DNA from: Myxococcales bacterium UBA5297
Lineage (GTDB): Bacteria; Myxococcota; Myxococcia; Myxococcales; UBA5297
NCBI GenBank assembly: GCA_002408385.1
Contig: DHSB01000179.1
Location: 17,565-50,704, forward strand
Length of the DNA: 33,140 bases
Direction of reading: 5' to 3'
A model generated the notes under the pieces. The model searched no databases, was not told where the DNA came from, and saw nothing but the letters and a program-made list of their open reading frames with translations. The stretch's first letter is position 1. Each line of letters opens with the position of its first letter. A program made the position numbers and the translations under genes. Shown piece after piece: positions 26,181-33,140 of this stretch.

Positions 26181-28881
26181 GCGCCTCGTGCCACATGAAC
26201 TCGGTGGGATCGACCTGCCCCTGGCCGAGCTCGGCCTCGGTGGGCTCCTTGCCGCGGACGAAGGGGGCGTCCTTCGCGCGCCGGTTGTCGGGGGCGGCCA
26301 GCTTGCCGCTGTCCAGGTCGATTCGCGCGAAGACGATGTCGGCCTCCGGCGGGGCCTCGAACTCGGGCTGTGGCCGTTCGGCGAGGGCGGCGCGCATGAA
26401 GTCGACCCAGATCGGAAGGCTCGCGCGACCGCCGGTCTCATAGCGGCCCAACGGGCTCTCGTAGCGGTCGTAGCCGAGCCAGACGCCGGTCACCAGGTCC
26501 TTGGTGAAGCCCATGAACCAGGTGTCGAAGGAGTCGTTGGTCGTCCCGGTCTTGCCCGCGGCCGGCTTGCCGAGCCTCTGGGCGGCAACGCCGGTCCCCT
26601 CGCGCACGACGTCGCGCATCAGCGAGGTGATGAGGAAGGCGGTCTCGGGCTTCATCACCCGCTCCGGCTTCGAGAACAGCCCGGCGTAGCCGGCGGCCAC
26701 CCGCTCCTCGAAGGCGGCGAACTCGTCGTCGAACGCGGTGTGGTCCTCGAGCGTGCGCCCGAAGCGATCCTCGACCTTGCGCACGTAGACCGGAGCGAAC
26801 CGGGTGCCCCCGCGATTCATCGTCGCGTAGACCCCGACCAGCTCGTGCAGCCGCACGCACGAGCCGCCCAGGGCCATCGACAGGTCCTCGTTGATCGGCG
26901 TGGTGATCCCGAGCCCGCGCGCCCACTCGACGGCCGGCTTGACGCCCACCGCGTGCAGGGTCTTGACCGCGGGGATGTTCATCGAGTTGACCAGCGCGGT
27001 GTGCAGCAGCACGTCGCCCTTGAAGTTCTCGCCGTAGTTCTCGGGCTTCCAGCGAAGCTGGTTGTCGGGGTCGTCGAAGACCACCGGCGAGTCGACGAGC
27101 ACGTGGTTGACCTGCCACTCGAGCAGCTCGATGGCCGCCGAGTAGACCACCGGCTTGTACGAGCTGCCCGGCTGGCGGCAGGCCTGGAAGGCGCGATTGA
27201 ACTCGTTGGCGTCGAAGTCGTAGCCGCCAATCATCGCGACGACATAGCCGCTGGCGGGGTCGACCGCGACGATGGCGCCCTGCAGGCGCGGCTCCTGCTC
27301 GAGGCGCAGGAAGGGGCCTTCGGCCGGAAGCTGCTTGAGGAAGCGCCGCTCGGCATCGCTCCAGCCCGCCTCGTTCTCGAGCTCCTTGCGCGAGACCGCG
27401 CGCACGATGATGACGTCGCCGGCCGCCAGCGCCTCGTCGACGCGGTTGACCAGGGCGTGCGGGTAGTACTTCTCCGGGTTGGGCGCGCGCGCCCAACGCA
27501 TCCCGAGGATGGGCAGCTTGCCGCGTTGGCTGCCCACGTTGACGACCGCGAAGTTGTCCTCCTTCTCGATGCGCTCGACGTAGCCGACGTAGTAGCGGCC
27601 CTCGGTGAGCTGCTCGTCGCCGAGCCGGTCGGCGATCTTCTTCTCGAACGCCCTGCGCTCGGCCTCGGTGTTCAGCTTCAGGACCGGGCCGTAAAAGCCC
27701 TGGCGCTTGTCGACGCTGATCAACCCGTCGAGCATCGCCACCTGCGCGGCGCGCTGGCGCTCGGCGTCCATCGAGGTGTAGGCCTTCAGGCCGTCCTTGA
27801 GGACGCGCTCGTTGCCGTAGCGGCGCACCAGGTCGCGCCGGACGTGTTCGGCGAAGAAGGGCGCGAACCGCCGGAAGACGTCCTCGACCGGGTAGACCGA
27901 GACCTCCTCGGCCGAGGCGACCTTGCGCTCCTCCTCGGTGATCATCCCCTCCTCGAACATGCGGCGCAGGACGTACTCTCGGCGCTCCTTGGCAAACTTG
28001 GGGTTGCGGAACGGCGAGTACTTGCTGGGCGCCTGCGGCAGACCGGCGAGCAGGGCCGCCTCGCCGAGGGTCAGGTCGCGCACGTCCTTGCGGTAGTAGT
28101 TCTCCGCGGCCGCCTGCACGCCGTAGGAGTGGTGCCCGAGATAGACGTTGTTCAGGTAGAGGAAGAGGATCTGCTCCTTGGTGAGCGCCTTTTCGAGCCG
28201 CAGCGCGAGGATCAGCTCGCGGATCTTGCGGCGGATCTTCTTCTCGGTGGCCCGCGCGTGGGCCTCGGCGCGCAGCTTCGCGTGGGCCTTGAACACCGCG
28301 CGCTCGACCGCCTCGGAGTCCTCCATGCCCTTGGGCCCGAGCATCCGCTCGACCTCGGCGCGCACCTGCTCGTCGGTGATCTTCGAGAGCTCGACCGAGA
28401 CGAGCACCGCCTTGGCCGCCTGCTGGGTGAGCGAGGAGCCGCCCTGGACCCGGGTCCGCTTCAAGTAGGTCGTGTAGGCGGCGCGGGTCATGCCTACCGG
28501 GTCGAAGCCCGGGTGGTCGAAGAAGCGGTCGTCTTCGGCGGCGATGAAGGCCTGCACGAGCTTCTTCGGAATGCGCTCGTAGGGCACCACCTTGCGCCGC
28601 TCGTCGTAGAGCTCGCCCGCCAGTACGCGGTCGGAGGTCCACATCTCGGTGAGGATGGGCGGGCGATACTCCTCGACGGTCGGCAGCTCGGGCAGGCCCT
28701 CCGAATAGATCGCGTAGGCGACGAGGACCGCAATCGCGCCCGCCACCATCCCGGCGACGGCGAGCAGCCCCGCGACCATCAGCAGCCGCTTGAACAGGCC
28801 GCGCCTGGGCGGCTCGTGCAGCACGAGGCGTGTCTGCTTCGGGGTGGAGGGAGGATTCTCGGGGAGCTGGTCTTCGGCCAT
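26176..28881 (-). CDS. mrcA: penicillin-binding protein 1A (bifunctional transglycosylase/transpeptidase)
   Basis: A 901-residue class A PBP anchored by one N-terminal helix (about residues 33-58), acting in the periplasm on lipid II. The glycosyltransferase domain has AAEDDRFFDHPGFD (catalytic Glu116), GGSSLTQQ (from 147), RKIRELILALRLEKALTKEQ and LYLNNVYLGHHSYGVQAAAE. A PBP1A-type OB segment follows (YYVGYVERIEKEDNFAVVNV). The transpeptidase has PGSSYKPVVY (nucleophile Ser573), NSMN and AGKTGTTNDSFDTWFMGFT (Lys777). Odd: about 45 extra charged residues (roughly 162-213) lie between GGSSLTQQ and RKIREL, where the family has about 11. A TTG in frame 15 bp upstream (28896) is an alternative start; ATG 28881 is preferred. 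No clear ribosome-binding site is seen. Confidence 0.95.
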   Translation of the reverse strand: MAEDQLPENPPSTPKQTRLVLHEPPRRGLFKRLLMVAGLLAVAGMVAGAIAVLVAYAIYSEGLPELPTVEEYRPPILTEMWTSDRVLAGELYDERRKVVPYERIPKKLVQAFIAAEDDRFFDHPGFDPVGMTRAAYTTYLKRTRVQGGSSLTQQAAKAVLVSVELSKITDEQVRAEVERMLGPKGMEDSEAVERAVFKAHAKLRAEAHARATEKKIRRKIRELILALRLEKALTKEQILFLYLNNVYLGHHSYGVQAAAENYYRKDVRDLTLGEAALLAGLPQAPSKYSPFRNPKFAKERREYVLRRMFEEGMITEEERKVASAEEVSVYPVEDVFRRFAPFFAEHVRRDLVRRYGNERVLKDGLKAYTSMDAERQRAAQVAMLDGLISVDKRQGFYGPVLKLNTEAERRAFEKKIADRLGDEQLTEGRYYVGYVERIEKEDNFAVVNVGSQRGKLPILGMRWARAPNPEKYYPHALVNRVDEALAAGDVIIVRAVSRKELENEAGWSDAERRFLKQLPAEGPFLRLEQEPRLQGAIVAVDPASGYVVAMIGGYDFDANEFNRAFQACRQPGSSYKPVVYSAAIELLEWQVNHVLVDSPVVFDDPDNQLRWKPENYGENFKGDVLLHTALVNSMNIPAVKTLHAVGVKPAVEWARGLGITTPINEDLSMALGGSCVRLHELVGVYATMNRGGTRFAPVYVRKVEDRFGRTLEDHTAFDDEFAAFEERVAAGYAGLFSKPERVMKPETAFLITSLMRDVVREGTGVAAQRLGKPAAGKTGTTNDSFDTWFMGFTKDLVTGVWLGYDRYESPLGRYETGGRASLPIWVDFMRAALAERPQPEFEAPPEADIVFARIDLDSGKLAAPDNRRAKDAPFVRGKEPTEAELGQGQVDPTEFMWHEAP

Positions 28882-28919
28882 CGGTGACTTTCGCAAAAAA
28901 CCGTTGAAAATGAGGCGGT

Positions 28920-28948
28920 ATCTTAGGGCGGCAGACCGCCCCCATCAA
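28920..28948 (-). promoter_or_regulatory. sigma-70-type promoter of the PBP1A gene
   Basis: Minus strand: TTGATG (-35, 28943-28948), 17-bp spacer, TAAGAT (-10, 28920-28925). The start would be near 28913, about 32 nt before ATG 28881. The -10 is identical to that of the binding-protein promoter. Confidence 0.75.
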
Positions 28949-29134
28949 CGTTCGCGCCGCACGTCCGCCTTGGGCCGGAGGGCGGGAGCGCGCGGCCGTT
29001 CGCAGTGCGCCCAGGCTCAGCGCCTCCCGTTCGTTGGAGAGCTGTCCGAGCGAAGCAACCGTCCTGGAGATCAAGAGCCCGAGCCGGAAACGTGCGGGAG
29101 CGCTCGCCGGCCCTTTGGCGGAGCTGGAGCTCCG

Positions 29135-29438
29135 CCGTCCATCACTTCCGCCCGTCCGTCACTTCCGCCGTCCGTCACTTCCGCCGTCCGTCACTTCCGC
29201 CGTCCGTCACTTCCGCCCGTCCGTCACTTCCGCGGTCCGTCACTTCGCCGGTCCGTCACTTCCGCGGTCCGTCACTTCGCCGGTCCGTCACTTCGCCCGA
29301 CCGTCACTTCTGCCCGACCGTCATTTCCGCCGTCCGTCACTTCCGCCGTCCGTCACTTCTGCCGTCCGTCACTTCCGCCGTCCATCACTTCTGCCGTCCA
29401 TCACTTCTGCCGTCCATCGCACCGCCGTCCATTCACCG
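29135..29438. repeat. 16-bp minisatellite, about 18 copies
   Basis: The consensus unit is CGTCCGTCACTTCCGC, with 15- and 17-bp variants (GGTCCGTCACTTCGC, CCGTCCGTCACTTCCGC). About 17 good units are followed by two decayed ones. Unit length changes break any reading frame, so it is non-coding. It sits between the amidohydrolase stop and the PBP1A promoter. Confidence 0.95.
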
Positions 29439-29459
29439 GCGCCGTGCCCCGTGCATCGC

Positions 29460-31064
29460 TCAGGCTGACGAGCGGACGAGGAGGCTGCCCGAGCGGATCT
29501 CCGGCAGGACCTCGCCCTCGCGCACCTTGATCGCGCCTCCGACGAGCAGCAGGCGCAGGCCGCGGGCCGGCCGCTCGGGAGACGCCTCGTCGGCCTCGTC
29601 GCGAAAGCCCGGCTCGAAGACGGCGACGTCGGCGGCCATCCCCGGGGCGAGCAGCCCGCGGTCCTTCAGCCCGAGCCATTCGGCGGGCAGGCCGGTCATC
29701 TTGCGCACCGCCTCCGCGACGGAGAGGACCCTCGGCTCGCCGAAGACGTAGCGGGCGAAGACCCGCGGGAAGCAGCCGTGGAGCCGGGGATGGGGCCGAC
29801 CGCCGAAGAGCGCGTCGCTGGCAATGCAGCCGCGCGGACTGCGGAGAACCGCCAGGAGCGCCTCCTCGCTCATGTAGTCGTCGATCATCCGGACGTCGCC
29901 GGCCGAATCGACCAGCAGCTCGAACGCCGCCTCGGCCGGGCTCGTCCCTCGCGCTTCGGCGATGGCCGCCAGCGACCGGCCGAGGCAGTCGCGGTCGGCC
30001 TCGGCGCGCAGCGAGACGATTCGAATCCGCTCCCAGCCCGCGAGCAGCGGCAGGTTGTCCCACGGCGCGCCCGCTGGCGCCTGGCGCCGTCCGGCGTAGA
30101 TCTCTTCGAGCCTCGAGCGCACCGCGGGATCGGCCAGCGCCCCCAGCGCCCCGCGCACGCCGCCTTCCTCGAAGAGCTCGGGCGGCAAGATCGCCAGGAG
30201 CGTCGTGCTGCCGCTCGTGTAGGGGTAGTGGTCGAAGTCGATGCCGCGGCTCTCGACCAGCCTCAGCACCTCGTCGAGCTGGGGCCGGTTGCGCGCGCCG
30301 ACCGCCTTGAGGTGCGAGAGGTGCAGCCGCACCCCGGTCTCGTCGGCGAGCGCGAGCATCTCCCGGACCGCGGCGAGCAGCTCGTCGCTCTCGCTGCGCA
30401 GATGGACGGCGAGCGGCCGGCCGTGGCGAGCGGCGAGGCACGCGGCCCTCAGCAGCTCGGCGCGATCGGCGAAGAGCGCCGGGACGTAGACCAGGCCAAA
30501 CGACAACCCTGCCGCGCCCGCGGCGAAGGCCTCCTCGAGCCGCTCTTCGACCAGGTCGAGCTCAGACGGCGCGAGCGGCCCGCTGCGGTCGCCGGCGATC
30601 CCGTAGCGGACCGTCCCCTGTCCGGCGAAGGGAACGACGTGGCACTCGAGCCCGTGCGCTCGAAGGGCGACGAACCAGTCGCTGGCGCTCTCCCAGCCCC
30701 AGGGTTCGGCGAGGTCTCCGATCACCGAGGTCGCCCGCCACCCCGGACGCCGGCTCTCGGGCAACGGGAAGACCGACAGGCCGCACTGCCCGACCACCTC
30801 GGTCGTCACCCCTTGCCGCAGCTTCGCGTCGAGCCCGGAGGGCACGAGCTGCTGCAGGTCGCTGTGGGAGTGGCAATCGATGAAGCCGGGGGCGACATAG
30901 GCGCCGGTCGTGTCGACGACCAGGGCCTCGCGCGAGGCGGCCACCTCGAGCCGCGGGCCCACCGCGGCGATGCGCCCCTGCTCGACCAGCACCTCGCCCA
31001 GGTACGGAGCCCGCCCGGTCCCGTCGACGAGCGTGCCGCCGGTCAGCAGTATCGGCCGCGCCAT
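29460..31064 (-). CDS. N-acyl-D-amino-acid deacylase-type amidohydrolase
   Basis: A 534-residue metal-dependent amidohydrolase of the D-aminoacylase group. N-terminal beta domain ILLTGGTLVDGTGRAPYLGE; metal motif APGFIDCHSHSDLQ (His65, His67); the family cysteine in VGQCGLSVFP (Cys94); HLSHLKAVG with a metal-site His; FDHYPYTSGSTTL; and IASDALFGGRPHPRLHG then CFPRVFARYV near the C-terminus, with the catalytic Asp. It closes with GLLAPGMAADVAVFEPG, the standard amidohydrolase tail. These enzymes release D-amino acids from N-acyl forms; related ones act on dihydropyrimidines or hydantoin products. Cytoplasmic. The ATG (31062-31064) shares one base with the stop of the upstream M20 gene (TGATG), so translation is coupled. 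The exact substrate is not determined. Confidence 0.9.
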   Translation of the reverse strand: MARPILLTGGTLVDGTGRAPYLGEVLVEQGRIAAVGPRLEVAASREALVVDTTGAYVAPGFIDCHSHSDLQQLVPSGLDAKLRQGVTTEVVGQCGLSVFPLPESRRPGWRATSVIGDLAEPWGWESASDWFVALRAHGLECHVVPFAGQGTVRYGIAGDRSGPLAPSELDLVEERLEEAFAAGAAGLSFGLVYVPALFADRAELLRAACLAARHGRPLAVHLRSESDELLAAVREMLALADETGVRLHLSHLKAVGARNRPQLDEVLRLVESRGIDFDHYPYTSGSTTLLAILPPELFEEGGVRGALGALADPAVRSRLEEIYAGRRQAPAGAPWDNLPLLAGWERIRIVSLRAEADRDCLGRSLAAIAEARGTSPAEAAFELLVDSAGDVRMIDDYMSEEALLAVLRSPRGCIASDALFGGRPHPRLHGCFPRVFARYVFGEPRVLSVAEAVRKMTGLPAEWLGLKDRGLLAPGMAADVAVFEPGFRDEADEASPERPARGLRLLLVGGAIKVREGEVLPEIRSGSLLVRSSA

Positions 31065-32248
31065 CAGCCGGCCTGCTCGCCAAGGAAGGCGCGCGCGAGC
31101 GCGGCATAGCCGGCGGCGGCCCGCCCGAGCTGGTCGACCTCGACGTACTCGTCGGCGACGTGCGCCAGGTTCTCGCGCGAAGGCCCGAACCCGATCGTCG
31201 GCAGCCCGCGCCGGCCGGCGCTCTCGCTCCCGTCGGTGCAGAAGGCGTAGGACCGCAGAGGGGCAGGCAGGCCGGCGGAGGCGAGCGCCTTCTGCGCCCG
31301 GACGACGTACTCGGCGCCCTCGGGGGCGAGCCAGCCCGGGAAGAAGCGCTCGGCCGACAGCTCGGCGCCGGTGTGCGTCCGGGCCTCGGCGCTGACGATG
31401 GTCGCCCGGGCGCGCACTCGCGGATCGCGTTCGCTCACCCGGGCGATAGCCGCTTCGATGGGCGCGAGCACCTCGGCGGCGGTCTCGCCGGGGATCAGCC
31501 GGCGGTCCCAGGTGGAACGGCAGCGGGCGGGCAGCACCGAGGCGCCGGGATAGGGCTCGGAGATCACGTCGACCAGCTCGAGGATGGCCTGTCCGACCCG
31601 CGGGTCGCGCGGCAGGCCGAGCCCGCGCAGCTCCGCGAAGAGCGCGACGAAGCCGTCGACGGCGTTCACCCCGGCCTCCGGATTCGACGAGTGGGCGCTC
31701 TTGCCGAAGGTCTCGAGCGCGATCTCCGCCCTGCCCCGCTGCCCGACCGCCAGCTCGAGCTCGGTCGCCTCGCCGACCACGACCAGGTCGGGCTCGAGCC
31801 TGTCGAGCACGCGACCGAAAGCGACCCCCTCGAAGACCTCCTCGCAGACGACCGCGGTGAGGGCGATCTCGCCGGCGAGCCGCTCCTTCTCCGGGATCAG
31901 GCTGGCGAGCCCGTGGGCCATCGCCACCAGGGCGCCCTTCATGTCCGAAGTCCCGCGCCCGTAGATGCGCCCCTCCTCGAGCGCGCCGCCGAAGGGGTCG
32001 CGAGTCCAGAGCGAGCGGTCGCCCTCGGCGACGGTGTCGATGTGGCCCTCGAAGAGGACCCGCTTGCCGGGCCGGCCCCCGCGGATCCGCGCGACGAGGT
32101 TGCCCGTCGGGTCTACCGACACCTCGTCGAAGCCGAGCCGTTTCAGCGTCTCGCAGAACGCGTTGACGGCGAGCCCCTCTTCTCCCGAAACACTCCGGCA
32201 GCGCACCAAGGCCTGCACGTCGGCGACGAGGGCGGTCTGGTCGATCAT
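31064..32248 (-). CDS. M20-family hydrolase, YgeY-like
   Basis: A 394-residue dinuclear-zinc peptidase/deacylase. Metal residues: FEGHIDTV (His69, with catalytic Asp71), GRGTSDMKG (Asp102), VCEEVFEG (catalytic Glu136, ligand Glu137), VVGEATEL (Glu) and LAHVADEYV (His). The phrases EGDRSLWTRDPFGGALEEGR, VGQRGRAEI, TWDRRLIPGET and the C-terminal FCTDGSESAGRRGLPTIGFG closely follow the YgeY group, hydrolases found near selenium-dependent molybdenum hydroxylase and purine or hydantoin catabolic genes. No such genes are in this window. AGAGGAAG precedes ATG 32248. With the D-aminoacylase downstream it likely forms a two-step N-acyl or carbamoyl amino-acid salvage path; this is inference. Confidence 0.88.
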   Translation of the reverse strand: MIDQTALVADVQALVRCRSVSGEEGLAVNAFCETLKRLGFDEVSVDPTGNLVARIRGGRPGKRVLFEGHIDTVAEGDRSLWTRDPFGGALEEGRIYGRGTSDMKGALVAMAHGLASLIPEKERLAGEIALTAVVCEEVFEGVAFGRVLDRLEPDLVVVGEATELELAVGQRGRAEIALETFGKSAHSSNPEAGVNAVDGFVALFAELRGLGLPRDPRVGQAILELVDVISEPYPGASVLPARCRSTWDRRLIPGETAAEVLAPIEAAIARVSERDPRVRARATIVSAEARTHTGAELSAERFFPGWLAPEGAEYVVRAQKALASAGLPAPLRSYAFCTDGSESAGRRGLPTIGFGPSRENLAHVADEYVEVDQLGRAAAGYAALARAFLGEQAG

Positions 32249-32650
32249 CTGTTCTTCCTCTCAAGAGCTCGGGGAATCGAGGTTGCGCGCGAGCCGGCGT
32301 GCCGGGGACCGGACGCACGGGCCAGGCGGCGCGATGAACGTGAAGCGCCCACCAGCGGGCAGGACTCGGGACGACGATTCCAACCCTTCGGTTGGGCGGC
32401 CTGGAGGCAGCCCTATCACCGGCACGATGACGGCGGCGCCTCGAAGCGTTCGATATCCTACGCGCGCCACGCGCGAATGGTCGGGAAGCGCTTCCCCGAC
32501 GCCAAAGACAAGAGTCGCGCCAGCGAGCCGCCCGCCGGTTGTCACGATCTCAAGGAAGAGCGACCGCAGGCTCCGATTCGCGCGCCGTGCGCCGGGTTCT
32601 GGTGAACACACCCGTTCGACTACTCGATGGGCTCTCGGGTTTGCCCCCCC
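32249..32650. other. intergenic region upstream of the M20 operon
   Basis: This stretch contains a 14-bp perfect palindrome GGGAAGCGCTTCCC at 32483-32496. A minus-strand frame 32261-32611 is open, but it has no ribosome-binding site or recognisable protein. The operon promoter should lie here, but no clear -35/-10 pair was found. Confidence 0.45.
32483..32496. promoter_or_regulatory. 14-bp perfect palindrome, possible operator
   Basis: GGGAAGCGCTTCCC, flanked by TC and CGA that nearly extend the symmetry. It lies 235 bp upstream of the M20 start codon. A dimeric regulator could bind it; there is no other support. Confidence 0.3.
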
Positions 32651-33140
32651 AGAATCGTCGCCCCGGCGACGATCGCTTGCCTCGGGACCAGTCCGAGATC
32701 GTCGCCGCCGACCATCCTCGATCTCCGGACGCGTCCGAGATCGTCGCCGGTGACGATCGCCGGGTCACCGGACCAGTCCGAGATCGTCGCCGCCGACCAT
32801 CCTCGATCTCCGGACGCGTCCGAAATCGTCGCCGGTGACGATCGCCGGGTCACCGGAGCATCCGAGAGCGTCGCCGCCGACGATCCTCGGTCTCCGGACG
32901 GTCCGAAATCGTCGCCGGCGACGATCGCCAAGTCACCGGAGCATCCGGGAGCGTCGCCGCCGACGATCCTTGGTCTCCCGACGGTCCGGAATCGTCGCCG
33001 GCGACGATCGCCGGGTCACCGGAGCATCCGGGAGCGTCGCCGCCGACGCTCTTTGGTCTCCCGACGGTCCGCAATCGCCGCCGGCGACGATCGCCAGGTC
33101 ACCGGAGCATCCGAGAGCGTCGCTGCCCGACGATCCTTGG
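32651..33140. repeat. higher-order tandem array of two alternating ~42-bp units
   Basis: Unit A (for example 32692-32733, TCCGAGATCGTCGCCGCCGA... ending TCTCCGGACGCG) alternates with unit B (for example 32819-32860, TCCGAAATCGTCGCCGGTGA... ending GGGTCACCGGAGCA). Five full A-B pairs run from 32692 to 33109, after a decayed B at 32651-32690, and a sixth A is cut by the window end. Unit lengths are 41, 42 or 43 bp, so no frame persists. Each well-preserved B unit contains an inverted repeat such as CCGGTGAC...GTCACCGG. Divergence increases in pairs, showing that A-B pairs were amplified as a block. Confidence 0.92.

Larger units (their letters stand above)
28882..29459. other. intergenic region: PBP1A promoter and minisatellite
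   Basis: The left end carries the PBP1A leader and promoter, and the right half is the 16-bp tandem array (29135-29438) ending 21 bp from the amidohydrolase stop. The ~185 bp between them holds no recognisable feature. Confidence 0.6.

Noticed and set aside
32261..32611. 116-residue minus-strand frame upstream of the M20 gene
   Set aside because: It starts without a ribosome-binding site, has no family-like segments apart from a weak hydrophobic stretch, and lies where the operon promoter is expected.
32651..33140. CRISPR array
   Set aside because: Units are directly adjacent with no unique spacers, and both alternating units are repeats of each other. No cas gene is nearby.

Overview
The window reads as a piece of a very GC-rich, Gram-negative chromosome. 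It has lipoprotein signal peptides, outer-membrane barrels with a C-terminal Phe, an OmpA/Pal-type lipoprotein, a class A penicillin-binding protein, and a pyruvate:ferredoxin oxidoreductase that implies anaerobic or facultative metabolism. The style of the proteins (a chemoreceptor with repeated EQxxGS motifs, AblB-type acetyltransferase, many orphan lipoproteins) and the long, repeat-filled intergenic regions suggest a Myxococcota/deltaproteobacterial lineage. That placement is inference. No rRNA, tRNA, CRISPR array, insertion sequence or prophage gene was recognised. Most genes lie on the minus strand.

Layout. 1-2400: a 21-bp tandem array, a family-39-type membrane glycosyltransferase with what looks like a leaderless promoter, and a decayed repeat array. 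2400-4300: a decay zone with a twice-frameshifted outer-membrane protein, a fragment of a MinD-type ATPase, an intact lipoprotein and a frameshifted small conserved gene. 4660-8260: nifJ-type pyruvate:ferredoxin oxidoreductase with a good terminator. 8260-13290: a HEAT-like protein, an OmpA/Pal lipoprotein and a Pro-rich barrel protein, separated by long non-coding stretches carrying a dispersed repeat family. 13290-18000: ATP-dependent DNA ligase, a PrcB-like lipoprotein and a large lipoprotein alpha/beta-hydrolase. 18340-20580: a plus-strand two-gene operon of an HDAC-family deacetylase overlapping a beta-lysine acetyltransferase (AblB). 20580-21800: repeats, a 70-residue protein and a zinc-finger anti-sigma-like protein whose membrane anchor appears cut off by a stop. 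22000-25950: a substrate-binding protein and a chemoreceptor, with the scar of a tandem duplication of the pair between them. 26170-28880: PBP1A with a clear sigma-70 promoter. 29130-29440: a 16-bp minisatellite. 29460-32250: D-aminoacylase-type amidohydrolase and YgeY-type M20 hydrolase, translationally coupled. 32650-33140: a higher-order tandem array (two alternating ~42-bp units) running off the window end.

The most interesting points are: (1) the collapsed duplication of the substrate-binding protein/chemoreceptor pair; (2) the deacetylase-AblB operon, which puts an acetylating and a potential deacetylating enzyme for the same kind of substrate under one transcript; (3) a six-copy dispersed intergenic repeat family with the core ATTTCTCGACGGG; (4) several tandem arrays in non-coding DNA, three of which share a TCCGAAA-type core. 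All statements rest on reading the sequence and on family knowledge; no search was run.
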